NCBI GenBank assembly: GCA_023412755.1
Contig: JAEZCB010000276.1
Location: 1-20,261, forward strand
From: Bacteroidota bacterium
Lineage (GTDB): Bacteria > Bacteroidota > Bacteroidia > Flavobacteriales_F > PHOS-HE28
Direction: 5' to 3'
Length of the DNA stretch: 20,261 nucleotides
The notes under the pieces were generated by a model. The model did no database searches. It saw nothing but the letters and a program-made list of their open reading frames with translations, and was not told the origin of the DNA. Shown in pieces: positions 1 to 8,074 of the stretch (position 1 is the first letter of the stretch; each line of letters begins with the position of its first letter). Made by a program: the position numbers and the translations under genes.

Positions 1-655
1 GCGCATGCTTGAACCGGTAAGTGGTGCCCACCTGCACCTGAAAAGGCAACTTTTCCCGCTGATCGGTGAATGGCGATGATTGATAGCCGATGTTCTTCAG
101 CACCGCACCGATCGTCAACCCCATGGATCGTTTTTCGAATACCCCGCCAAGATCCACGGCCCATGCGGTGGAATTATAGGTATCGAGTACACTAGAAATG
201 AACTTCACATTCGCCCCTATACTGAAGAGGCTGTCCATGGGCATGCCTGCGCCTACCTGCACCAGGTATTCCCCGGCACTGAACTGGCCCATCTCCACTC
301 CGGTCTCGTCCGTACGCATGAAGCTGCCATAATCCACATACTGCACTGTTCCCGCGAAGGTGATCCCCAGACTATCCGAATGATGGCCATACGAGGCATA
401 ACCGATATTGATCCCCTCGAAATAAGGCAGATAGCTTAAAGCCACCTGCCGGCCTACCTCACTATTGAGCAGGGATGGATTGAAGATCCCCAGATTGAGA
501 TCACCATCCTGCACGGCGATCATGTTACCCCCAAGGGCCGAAACCCGGGCGGAATTGGAGATGTCCAGGACCCTGAAGGATGTGTTCCCTCCCAATTGGG
601 CCATGGCCACTTCCACCATGAAGAGCAGGAATGGTGCGAGTAGGAGTCGTGGCAT
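1..655 (-). CDS. porQ: Type IX secretion system protein PorQ (partial, C-terminus off the left edge)
   Basis: N-terminal 218 residues of an outer-membrane T9SS protein of the PorQ family, which in studied Bacteroidota belongs to the PorU/PorV/PorQ/PorZ attachment complex that processes and anchors T9SS cargo on the cell surface. Seen: a signal peptide (residues 1-20, ending VAMAQ), then the family-typical start of the barrel with LGGNTSFRV, SARVSALGGNMIAV and DLNLGIFNPSLL (residues 21-63), followed by alternating beta-strand sequence with many Gly and aromatic residues. Complete PorQ proteins are roughly 330-350 residues, so about a third is missing. The ATG at 655 was chosen because the signal peptide begins there. 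The upstream QueA-like gene ends 42 bases away on the same strand; a one-mismatch -7 element (TATCTTCG, 668-675) could give it its own transcript. The main alternative is the related PorV/LptO family, but the N-terminal motif fits PorQ better. Confidence 0.85.
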   Translation of the reverse strand, partial: MPRLLLAPFLLFMVEVAMAQLGGNTSFRVLDISNSARVSALGGNMIAVQDGDLNLGIFNPSLLNSEVGRQVALSYLPYFEGINIGYASYGHHSDSLGITFAGTVQYVDYGSFMRTDETGVEMGQFSAGEYLVQVGAGMPMDSLFSIGANVKFISSVLDTYNSTAWAVDLGGVFEKRSMGLTIGAVLKNIGYQSSPFTDQREKLPFQVQVGTTYRFKHA

Positions 656-697
656 CGCGGAGGGGAACGAAGATAGGCTCCGCGTATTGCGTAACGG

Positions 698-1912
698 TCA
701 TTTGGAAGCGTCTTTCCGGAATAGAATTGAGCCATCGCCATAGCTCAGGAACCGGTATCCATTCCCCAGGGCATGTTCGTAGATCATTCGCCAATCATCG
801 CCGATGAATGCGGCCACCAGCAGCAGCAGAGTACTTCCGGGTTGATGGAAATTGGTGACCAACGCATCAGCGAATTGGAACCGATAGCCCGGGGCGATCA
901 ACAATCGGGTGACCCCGGAACAGAGATCCTGTTCCTTTCCATGCATTCGCGCGATGATCGCCTGCAATGCTATGCGGCCGTCCACATCCGGCATGGGCTG
1001 GTCGTACGGTTCCCATTGCTCCACCTCCACCGTATCCTTGGCGGCACCTTGCAGGATGTGCACACCATGCCAATAGAGACTTTCCAGTGTGCGTAAGGCG
1101 GTGGTACCTACGGCGATGATCGGCCGGCCCTGGATCAGTTGATCTTGTAGTGCTTCCAGTGTGTGAAGGGGGATCCGCACCTGTTCCTGGTGCATCCGAT
1201 GGCCTGCCATGGTATCACTCTTCACCGGCAGAAAAGTGCTTGCGCCCACATGCAGAGTGAGCTTGGCGATGCGGATGTTCCGGCCGGCACACCGTTGAAG
1301 GATCTCCGGTGTTAAATGCAGGCTTGCGGTCGGAGCGGCCACCGAGCCTTCATGCCGCGCGAATACCGTGTTGTATCTCACCTTATCCGCAGGAGTATCA
1401 CTCCTATCCATGTATGGTGGCAATGGTACATGTCCTACACGCTCCAATACCTCGGCGAAGGATAGATCGTTCGGCGCCCAGGTGAACATCACTTGTTGAT
1501 GCCCGGTGCGGATGGCACTTAGGTGGATACCTGCATCATCCAGGGATAGCTCCTCGTTCATGCGCCATTTCCGTGCATTTCCGAAGAAGCCATTCCAAGC
1601 CGACCGGCCGCGATCGGCGAAAGCATGTTCCACGGGCCGCCCTCCCCCAGGTTCCAGACAGAGAATCTCCACTACTGCCCCGGTGGCCCGTCGCAGGAAC
1701 AATCGCGCATTCACCACACGCGTGTCGTTCAAAACCAGCATGGATCCCTCGGGAAGCAGATCCGGCAGATCCTGGAAGTAACGATCAACGATCCGGCCAT
1801 CCCGAAACACCAGCAGCCGGCCCGCATCACGCTGCTCCAATGGCCGCTGTGCGATGCGCTCCTGGGGCAGCTCGTACGTTAGCTGGGAAAGAGGAAGATC
1901 ACGCGCGTGCAT
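698..1912 (-). CDS. QueA-family S-adenosylmethionine:tRNA ribosyltransferase-isomerase, long divergent form
   Basis: 404 residues. QueA transfers and isomerises the ribosyl moiety of S-adenosylmethionine onto 7-aminomethyl-7-deazaguanine in tRNA, giving epoxyqueuosine (cytoplasm, queuosine pathway). Family motifs seen in order: LNDTRVVNAR (61-70), LPPYMDR (164-170), GSVAAPTASLH (189-199), HVGASTF (221-227), HRMHQE (238-243), NFHQPGSTL (354-362) and YRFLSYGDG (386-394). It is about 50 residues longer than typical QueA, with extra sequence around 280-330, and several motifs differ from the canonical ones I recall (HVGxGTF, NFHLPKSTL). It may therefore be a Bacteroidota paralogue rather than the housekeeping enzyme, so no symbol is given. 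The ATG at 1912 lies 17 bases after the stop of the subtilase gene; an upstream in-frame ATG at 2005 would overlap that gene and adds no conserved sequence. It is probably co-transcribed with its neighbours. Confidence 0.85.
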   Translation of the reverse strand: MHARDLPLSQLTYELPQERIAQRPLEQRDAGRLLVFRDGRIVDRYFQDLPDLLPEGSMLVLNDTRVVNARLFLRRATGAVVEILCLEPGGGRPVEHAFADRGRSAWNGFFGNARKWRMNEELSLDDAGIHLSAIRTGHQQVMFTWAPNDLSFAEVLERVGHVPLPPYMDRSDTPADKVRYNTVFARHEGSVAAPTASLHLTPEILQRCAGRNIRIAKLTLHVGASTFLPVKSDTMAGHRMHQEQVRIPLHTLEALQDQLIQGRPIIAVGTTALRTLESLYWHGVHILQGAAKDTVEVEQWEPYDQPMPDVDGRIALQAIIARMHGKEQDLCSGVTRLLIAPGYRFQFADALVTNFHQPGSTLLLLVAAFIGDDWRMIYEHALGNGYRFLSYGDGSILFRKDASK

Positions 1913-1929
1913 GGCGCGCAAAGATGCGC

Positions 1930-4101
1930 TCACTCCTTCACCAATTTCCCGCTGAGTACGCGATCTCCCTGCTGCAGGCGCAACACATACAGACCGGGGG
2001 CCCATGCACCGGCATCCATATGGATACGATCACCCTGGACCGTTCGGCTGGCGATCGTCCTCCCGGCAAGATCCTGGACCGTTAGCTGCGTGCTGCCACC
2101 GAAGGGTTGGACCACCATGAATCGATCACGCACAGGCATGGGCAGTATGAGCATCTCCTGGGCCTCATGCTCCGGGACCGCAGTGATATTCAGCAGCTCG
2201 GTCACCGCATGGTAGGCGTTCACCTTGCCATGGCCCCAGCGCGTATCGCCTCCTGGCGGAATTAGGCCAGTGTGCTGATCGGTGCGGGCGGTGGAGTGGA
2301 TGATGGCCTTCACCTCCGCTGGAGTAAGTGTGGGATCGGCCTCCAGGATCAAAGCCACCACACCGGCCACCGCTGGTGCTGACATGCTGGTGCCGGAGAA
2401 AGTGGTGAACCCATACGTGCCACCTTGGAAGCTGATCGTGGGCGAGGGAACGAAGGCCAGGTCGGTGAAGGAACTCGCTGCGGATGTGACACCGACCCCG
2501 GGTGCGGCGATGTCCGGCTTCATTCGCTCATCCAACGTGGGGCCGAAAGAGGAAAATGGAGCGATGGACCCGCCCAATGGAAATCCACTTGAAGAGAAGA
2601 ATTCAGAGCTGTATGCCGCAACGGTGATGAGGCTTTCGGTGCAGGCGGGTTCACTTATCCCGTATGCTTTATCGCCTGCGGTCCAACCCTGTACCGGTGC
2701 TTGAAAAGCCTGGCCCCAATTGCCCACATCATTGGATAATTCGGTAACGTTCCAGAAGTGTACCACACCATCATGGGCGGAAGCCTTGAGCCCTACACTG
2801 TACTGGCCATGTACGTTGCGTACACGTAGCCTGAAATGCGGCCGCTGATTGAGTGGGTGGGCATCTTCGGCCGTGAGGTTGAATTGGATCGTATCGGCGC
2901 CGATGATCAGTACGGAATCCAGATAGACGGGCGCTGTGGCGGTATTATACCATGGCGTTTCCATCAATAGGTTGTTCTGGTTGTCCATGATCATGAACCC
3001 AGCACTGAATGTCTTCTCCGGCTGCCCCCACATGCTGATGCTCTGCCCCCACATGTGCGGATGTGCGCTATAAGGATAGAACTGGATGCGCGATCGGATC
3101 GTGTCACCGGCGAATTGCTTTCTGATGTGGAAGTCCACATCGCCATTGTTGCCTCCGGAGTTCACGAACACCACACCTTCCTGGGACATTTGATCGATGA
3201 CCTGGCTGATCAGTGAATTGCCATCCAGCGTACCGATATGATAGAGGCCCCAACTCATGTTGATCACCAGGCGCTTCTGGTCCATTTCGGCGATCTGTTG
3301 CATCCACAGGAACGCATCCATCACCGCAGCGGCGTCCACCAGGATGGTGCAAAAGAGCAGCCCGGACTCGAAGGCCACTCCGCGATACGCGGTTCCCGCA
3401 CCACTTCCGGCCGCAATGCCGGCAACGTGGGTGCCATGGGTGGCATAACTGTAGATGTTCGCTGTATCCGAACCCATGGCCAGCAACTCATCCACTGTGG
3501 CGGCCTCGGTACCGTACCCAAATCCGTTCGGAGATGGCCCCGCATCGCGGTATTGGTCCCAAGCCGCGCGTATTCTGGTCTGTGTTAGGGAGGTATCATA
3601 GAACATGGGGTGCGTAAGATCGAAGCCCCAGTCGGTGAAACCGATCAATACATCCTTACCGGTGTACGGCTGCGGAAGATGTATGCCCAGCTGAACACTA
3701 TCCGCACGCACCGCCTTCAACAAGCGGTCCAGCGTGGGCACTGCTTTACCGGCCAGTTCCACGTAGTATGCCCCCGGGATCCCTTCTACTTCCAGAATGT
3801 GCCTGGCATCGATCCGGAAAGAGATGATGTCGCCTTTGCGCGCACCCCAATCGATGTGTGGATGGGCTGGATCCATAACAAAGTCCGGTCCCACCATCCC
3901 CAGAAGACCGATCATGCACCGGCCATGCCTATATATCGAGGGCAGGCTGCCTTCCAGGGCCCGGTTAAGATCCGCAGCATCGGCATGTATGCGGGCCTGC
4001 TGTTCTATCCATGCCATGTCCGCACGCGTGGTGGTGGGCATTCGCACCTGGGCTTGCAGCAGAAGCGGTACTAAAAGGAAAGGGACCAGAATGGATCGCA
4101 T
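1930..4101 (-). CDS. Secreted subtilisin-like serine protease (S8) with T9SS type A sorting domain
   Basis: 723 residues, an exported peptidase of the subtilase family. Seen: signal peptide (1-18, ending LLLQAQ), a pro-region, then the S8 catalytic domain with Asp157 (FTDWGFDLTHP), His222 (THGTHVAGIAAG), oxyanion Asn318 (NSGGNNGD) and Ser572 (FSGTSMSAPAVAG). About 200 residues between Asn318 and Ser572 hold an inserted beta-rich region (roughly 340-490). The last ~75 residues (648-723), starting near LILPMPVRDRF and ending GLYVLRLQQGDRVLSGKLV, match the T9SS type A C-terminal sorting domain, so the protein is probably exported through T9SS and retained at, or released from, the surface. The ATG at 4101 starts the signal peptide; the reading frame stays open further upstream into lon, but that sequence is Cys/His-rich and not protein-like. 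PorQ, part of the T9SS apparatus, is encoded two genes downstream. Substrate unknown. Confidence 0.92.
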   Translation of the reverse strand: MRSILVPFLLVPLLLQAQVRMPTTTRADMAWIEQQARIHADAADLNRALEGSLPSIYRHGRCMIGLLGMVGPDFVMDPAHPHIDWGARKGDIISFRIDARHILEVEGIPGAYYVELAGKAVPTLDRLLKAVRADSVQLGIHLPQPYTGKDVLIGFTDWGFDLTHPMFYDTSLTQTRIRAAWDQYRDAGPSPNGFGYGTEAATVDELLAMGSDTANIYSYATHGTHVAGIAAGSGAGTAYRGVAFESGLLFCTILVDAAAVMDAFLWMQQIAEMDQKRLVINMSWGLYHIGTLDGNSLISQVIDQMSQEGVVFVNSGGNNGDVDFHIRKQFAGDTIRSRIQFYPYSAHPHMWGQSISMWGQPEKTFSAGFMIMDNQNNLLMETPWYNTATAPVYLDSVLIIGADTIQFNLTAEDAHPLNQRPHFRLRVRNVHGQYSVGLKASAHDGVVHFWNVTELSNDVGNWGQAFQAPVQGWTAGDKAYGISEPACTESLITVAAYSSEFFSSSGFPLGGSIAPFSSFGPTLDERMKPDIAAPGVGVTSAASSFTDLAFVPSPTISFQGGTYGFTTFSGTSMSAPAVAGVVALILEADPTLTPAEVKAIIHSTARTDQHTGLIPPGGDTRWGHGKVNAYHAVTELLNITAVPEHEAQEMLILPMPVRDRFMVVQPFGGSTQLTVQDLAGRTIASRTVQGDRIHMDAGAWAPGLYVLRLQQGDRVLSGKLVKE

Positions 4102-4125
4102 GCACGAACATACGCGGATCCGGCG

Positions 4126-4153
4126 AAAAAATGCTTCTGCGGGCAGTGCCGCA
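4126..4153 (-). terminator. Possible weak intrinsic terminator after lon
   Basis: Read on the minus strand, a 5-bp GC-rich stem (TGCGG/CCGCA, 4138-4153, 6-base loop) is followed after six bases by a run of six T (4126-4131). It lies between the Lon stop and the subtilase start. The stem is short and the T-run is displaced, so read-through is likely. Confidence 0.3.
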
Positions 4154-4172
4154 CCCTTGGGAATGATATCTC

Positions 4173-6623
4173 TTACGCCACCTTCAACGCATTGGCCACC
4201 TTTTCCTTCAGCAGCGCATGCTGCACTACATCGATCATTTCGGTAACGTAGGTGAAGCGCATACCCTTGGTGTACCGTGCATCGATGTCCTCGATGTCCT
4301 TGCGGTTGTCTGCGCTGAGGATGATCTCCTTGATGCCTGCACGTTTCGCAGCGAGGATCTTCTCCTTGATGCCACCAACGGGCAGCACACGGCCGCGCAG
4401 GGTGATCTCGCCGGTCATGGCCACGAACTTGCGCACCTTTTGCTGGGTGAACGCACTGGCAAGACTGGTGAGCATGGTGACACCGGCCGAAGGCCCATCC
4501 TTGGGTGTGGCACCTTCCGGCACGTGCACATGCACATTCCACCGCTTGAACACATCAGGGTCCAGGCCGATGATGTTGCTGTGCGCCTTCAGGTATTCCA
4601 GCGCGATCATGGCGCTTTCCTTCATCACATCACCGAGGTTGCCGGTGAGGGTGAGTTTGCCTTCACCCTTGGTGATGCTTGTTTCAATGAACAGGATGTC
4701 ACCACCCGTTGGTGTCCAGGCAAGACCTGTGACAACACCTGCCACATCATTGCCCTGATACTTGTCCCGGGCGTGGCTGGGTCCATAGATCCTTACCAAT
4801 TCATCCTTGGAGATGGTGAGTTCATGTGGTTGTTTCAGTGCGATCTGCTTGGCCCGGTACCTTACCAGCTTCGCGATGCGCTTCTCCAGCGTACGCACGC
4901 CACTTTCGTCGGTATAATCCTCTATGATCGCCTCCAGGAGGCCAGCACCAAGCTTCAGCTGTTTCGGCTTGATGCCGTTCTCCGCGAATTGCTTGGGCAG
5001 CAGGTGGCGCTTGGCGATCTCCAGCTTCTCTTCCTGTGTATAGCCATTCACCTCGATGATCTCCATGCGGTCGCGCAAGGCAGGATGAATGGTGCTGAGG
5101 CTGTTGGCGGTGGCCACGAACATCACGCGGCTCAGATCATACTCGATCTCCACGTAATTGTCGTAGAAGTTGCTGTTCTGCTCGGGATCCAGCACCTCCA
5201 GCAATGCGCTGGCCGGATCGCCATGGAAGTCCTTACCCACCTTGTCTATCTCGTCCAGCACGAAAAGCGGGTTGCTGGTCTGGGCTTTCTTCAAGCTCTG
5301 GATCACACGGCCGGGCATGGCTCCGATATAGGTCTTGCGGTGCCCGCGGATCTCGCTTTCATCATGCAGGCCACCCAGGCTCATGCGCACGTACTTGCGC
5401 CCAAGTGCCTCGGCCATGCTCTTGCCAAGTGATGTCTTACCGACACCGGGGGGGCCATACAAGCAGATGATGGGCGCCTTCATATCACCCTTCAACTTGA
5501 GTACGGCCAGGTGTTCAATGATCCGCTCCTTCACCTTCTCCATGCCGAAATGATCCCGGTCCAGGATCTTCTCGGCACGCTTCAGATCGAAATTATCCTT
5601 GCTGTATTCGCTCCAGGGCAATTCGAGCAGGAGCTGCACGTAATTGTGCTGCACGCTGAATTCCGCCCCGGCCGGATTCATGCGTTGCAGCTTGCTCAGT
5701 TCCTTCTCGAAGGTTTCGGCGATCTCCTTGCTCCACTTTTTCGCGGCGGCCTTCTGGCGCATTTCCTCGATCTCCTGCTCGATCGGATTTCCACCCAGTT
5801 CATCCTGGATGGTCTTCATTTGCTGATGCAGGAAATACTCGCGTTGCTGGCGATCCACCTCGGAACGGACCTTGTTCTGGATCTCGTTCTTCATCTGCAA
5901 CATCTGCAGCTCGCGCGTAAGGTGTGCCAGCAGCATCTTCGCCCGCTCCCGCAGATCGGCCACTTCGAGCATTTTCTGCTTCTCGGCCACCTCCGCGTTC
6001 ATGTTGCTGCTGATGAAGTTCACCAGGAAGCTCGGACTGTCTATATTCTTGAGTGCGAACTGGGCCTCGGTGGGAATGTGCGGGCTTTGCTTGATGATCT
6101 CAAGGGCCAGATCCTTCAGCGAAGCCACAAGAGCGTCGAAGTTCTTATCGTCCTTGCCGGGACGGATCTCGGAGAATTCCTTGATGTTCGCCGTGAAGTA
6201 GGGATCCACACGCACCACCTCCAGGATCTCGAAGCGCTTCTTGCCTTGAATGATCGCCGTTGTGCTGCCGTCCGGCATGCGCAGCATGCGGATGATGGTG
6301 GCGATGGTTCCCACGCGATTCAAGTCCTCCGGCCGCGGCTCTTCGATCTGCCCATCCTTCTGACTCACCACGCCCAGCGTGCGATCGCCACGATAGACGT
6401 CCTGGATGAGCCGTATGCTGCGATCGCGGCCAACGGTTATTGGAATGACCACACCGGGGAACAGCACAGTGTTGCGCAGGGGCAGGATAGGAAGTTGAGC
6501 GGGAGTGGTCTCCGCATTCATCAACTCCTCATCCTCGGCTGTTATCAGGGGGATCAGTTCCGTTTCGTTCTCGATGGCATCGGAACTAAAAAGATGGTTG
6601 TCGGTATGCAGGATGTCATTCAT
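4173..6623 (-). CDS. lon: ATP-dependent protease Lon (La)
   Basis: 816 residues, full length. Lon is a cytoplasmic homohexameric AAA+ protease that degrades misfolded and regulatory proteins. Domains in order: N-terminal substrate-binding LON domain (about 43-245, beginning LPILPLRNTVLFPGVV), helical linker, AAA+ module with Walker A GPPGVGKT (390-397), Walker B LFVLDEID (453-460) and arginine-finger region ALRDRMEII, then the S16 protease domain with catalytic Ser712 (KDGPSAG) and Lys755 (GGIKEK), 43 residues apart as in E. coli Lon. The acidic N-terminal extension (1-40) is common in Bacteroidota. The ATG at 6623 lies about 30 bases downstream of an exact TAnnTTTG -7 element. Neighbours on both sides are co-directional, but the promoter and the hairpins upstream suggest an independent unit. 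No heat-shock CIRCE-like repeat was seen. Confidence 0.98.
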   Translation of the reverse strand: MNDILHTDNHLFSSDAIENETELIPLITAEDEELMNAETTPAQLPILPLRNTVLFPGVVIPITVGRDRSIRLIQDVYRGDRTLGVVSQKDGQIEEPRPEDLNRVGTIATIIRMLRMPDGSTTAIIQGKKRFEILEVVRVDPYFTANIKEFSEIRPGKDDKNFDALVASLKDLALEIIKQSPHIPTEAQFALKNIDSPSFLVNFISSNMNAEVAEKQKMLEVADLRERAKMLLAHLTRELQMLQMKNEIQNKVRSEVDRQQREYFLHQQMKTIQDELGGNPIEQEIEEMRQKAAAKKWSKEIAETFEKELSKLQRMNPAGAEFSVQHNYVQLLLELPWSEYSKDNFDLKRAEKILDRDHFGMEKVKERIIEHLAVLKLKGDMKAPIICLYGPPGVGKTSLGKSMAEALGRKYVRMSLGGLHDESEIRGHRKTYIGAMPGRVIQSLKKAQTSNPLFVLDEIDKVGKDFHGDPASALLEVLDPEQNSNFYDNYVEIEYDLSRVMFVATANSLSTIHPALRDRMEIIEVNGYTQEEKLEIAKRHLLPKQFAENGIKPKQLKLGAGLLEAIIEDYTDESGVRTLEKRIAKLVRYRAKQIALKQPHELTISKDELVRIYGPSHARDKYQGNDVAGVVTGLAWTPTGGDILFIETSITKGEGKLTLTGNLGDVMKESAMIALEYLKAHSNIIGLDPDVFKRWNVHVHVPEGATPKDGPSAGVTMLTSLASAFTQQKVRKFVAMTGEITLRGRVLPVGGIKEKILAAKRAGIKEIILSADNRKDIEDIDARYTKGMRFTYVTEMIDVVQHALLKEKVANALKVA

Positions 6624-6653
6624 GCAACGGATCGGGCCAGTATGTCAGGTCTA

Positions 6654-6661
6654 CAAAGATA
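6654..6661 (-). promoter_or_regulatory. Predicted lon promoter, Bacteroidota -7 element TATCTTTG
   Basis: Exact match to TAnnTTTG on the minus strand, placing a start site near 6648 and a leader of about 25 bases before the lon ATG. No good TTTG -33 box is visible at the usual spacing. Confidence 0.55.
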
Positions 6662-6701
6662 CCTCCCCAGCAGGGACGGGAACTGCGCGATTTTCAACAG
6701 T

Positions 6702-6747
6702 CCTGCCCACCGCCGTCAATGATCATGCCGGGCAGGTCATTCCTGCC
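6702..6747 (-). repeat. Alternating inverted repeats CCTGCCC / GGGCAGG / CCTGCC downstream of the glmU-like gene
   Basis: Three arms (6702-6708, 6730-6736, 6742-6747) can form either a tight hairpin (GGCAGG, 5-base loop, CCTGCC; 6731-6747) or a wider one (7 bp, 21-base loop; 6702-6736), not both at once. They lie between the stop of the glmU-like gene and the lon promoter. There is no T-run, so a factor-independent terminator is doubtful; a 3' end-stabilising structure is possible. Confidence 0.4.
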
Positions 6748-6769
6748 AACCCGTCAGTGGACCGCTGTT

Positions 6770-7975
6770 TCAGGATACGGCGCTACGGCGCGCCACTTCC
6801 TGCTCATACACATGGCGGAGGATCTCGACCTCGGGCTCCGTCAATGGCAGGTCGCGCCGCTGCATCACCCGGCGGGCCGTGGCCACCGCCTTATCGAAGG
6901 CATGCACTTCGCTTCCGCCAGCGCCCCCCCAACTGAACGAGCCAATGTGTTTGGGTGGAAAACCAGCTCCGAAAACATTCGCTGCCACATCGATCACGGT
7001 TCCTGTATTGAGCATGGTGTTGATGCCGGTCTTCGAATGGTCTCCCATTATGGCTCCGCAGAATTGCAGGCCTGAGCCCACCGAGCGCTCCTCCGCATGG
7101 CTCCACACCTGCACTTCGCCGTAGGTGTTCTTCAGGTTGCTGTTGTTGGTATCGGCGCCCAGGTTGCACCACTCACCCAGGACGCTGTTCCCCAAAAATC
7201 CATCGTGCGCTTTATTGCTGTGGCCGAAGATCACGCTGTTGTTCACTTCACCACCGATGCGGCAACCAGGCCCGATCACCGTAGGTCCATAGATCTTGGC
7301 TCCCATCTTCAGCTGTGCATGATCGCCCAGTACGAAAGGCCCGCGTACCATGCAGCCTTCCATCACCTCGGCGCCATTGCCTATGTAGATCGGGCCATTG
7401 CGGGTGTTGAGTATGCTGGCCTCCACCACAGCACCTTCATCCAGAAAGATCAGATCCGGATCACCGATCACCGTATTCAATGCATCAAGGCTGGCACTGC
7501 GGCGGCCTTCCGTCATCAGCTTATGATCATGCGCGATCGCCGGGCCCGCATGTTGGAACAAATGCCAGGGCCTGTCATAGCGGATCACCGTACCATTGAA
7601 CGGAACCTGCCGCATGTACGCCGGCGGCTCCACCCAGTCCATTGTATTGGGAACGGCTTCACCTTCCACCACGAAGGCCAGGGCCCGCCCCCCCGCCGTC
7701 AACACCTGGCCTGCACGAAGATCCATGACCGCGGATACAAGATCATCCGTCGGGAACAGGGCGGCATCCACTTCGTATGCGGTGCCTTCGGTGCTGATGA
7801 GTGGGAATGCGGTGGCCAGATAAGGTTCGGTCCGGTAGCCCACGCCGAAGCCGCTCCGCACATACCAGCCTTCGGCGATCCGCAGAATGGCCGGCCTTAT
7901 CTGGCCCACCGGCCGGGTGAAGGTCAGTGGCAGGAGATGCTTGTGGCTACCGGCATCGGAAAGGATGATCGACAT
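6770..7975 (-). CDS. Alternative GlmU-like sugar nucleotidyltransferase / acetyltransferase
   Basis: 401 residues. Resembles the Bacteroidota family known as alternative GlmU (TIGR03991), assigned by genome context to making UDP-N-acetylglucosamine for peptidoglycan and LPS. Seen: an N-terminal region starting MSIILSDAGSHKHLLPLTFT and RPVGQIRPAILRI, typical of that family and lacking the GxGTRM nucleotide loop of classic GlmU; then a left-handed beta-helix of hexapeptide repeats from about residue 195 (IYIGNGAEVMEGC, VLGDHAQLKMGAKI, TVIGPGCRIGGEV) with SVIFGHSNKAHDGFLGNSVL and GTVIDVAANVFG, as in GlmU-type acetyltransferases. The ATG at 7975 was preferred over one 24 bases upstream because the conserved family N-terminus begins there. 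It lies 99 bases downstream of the PiT gene; a one-mismatch -7 element (TACCTTGG) precedes it. The biochemical activity is inferred from the family. Confidence 0.82.
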   Translation of the reverse strand: MSIILSDAGSHKHLLPLTFTRPVGQIRPAILRIAEGWYVRSGFGVGYRTEPYLATAFPLISTEGTAYEVDAALFPTDDLVSAVMDLRAGQVLTAGGRALAFVVEGEAVPNTMDWVEPPAYMRQVPFNGTVIRYDRPWHLFQHAGPAIAHDHKLMTEGRRSASLDALNTVIGDPDLIFLDEGAVVEASILNTRNGPIYIGNGAEVMEGCMVRGPFVLGDHAQLKMGAKIYGPTVIGPGCRIGGEVNNSVIFGHSNKAHDGFLGNSVLGEWCNLGADTNNSNLKNTYGEVQVWSHAEERSVGSGLQFCGAIMGDHSKTGINTMLNTGTVIDVAANVFGAGFPPKHIGSFSWGGAGGSEVHAFDKAVATARRVMQRRDLPLTEPEVEILRHVYEQEVARRSAVS

Positions 7976-8047
7976 GGCGTTGGACCTTGGCCGCACCAAG
8001 GTACTCCCCGCCGTATCACCGTGTACTCATCACAGCTGCATATTGCT

Positions 8048-8061
8048 CACGATCGATCGTG
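8048..8061. promoter_or_regulatory. 14-bp perfect palindrome CACGATCGATCGTG
   Basis: Perfect dyad in the 99-base gap between the PiT transporter stop and the glmU-like start, about 73 bases upstream of the latter. It has the size and symmetry of a dimeric repressor operator, but no matching regulator is identifiable here. It could also be chance. Confidence 0.35.
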
Positions 8062-8074
8062 GCAGACGTTGGCG

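Noticed and set aside
4102..4542. N-terminal extension of the subtilase frame into lon
   Set aside because: The extension is Cys/Arg/His-rich and overlaps lon out of frame; a clear signal peptide begins at 4101.
4218..6722. Two long plus-strand open frames (about 400 codons each) opposite lon
   Set aside because: They mirror the codon pattern of lon, have His/Leu-rich low-quality sequence and no recognisable domain; long antisense frames are common opposite G+C-rich genes.
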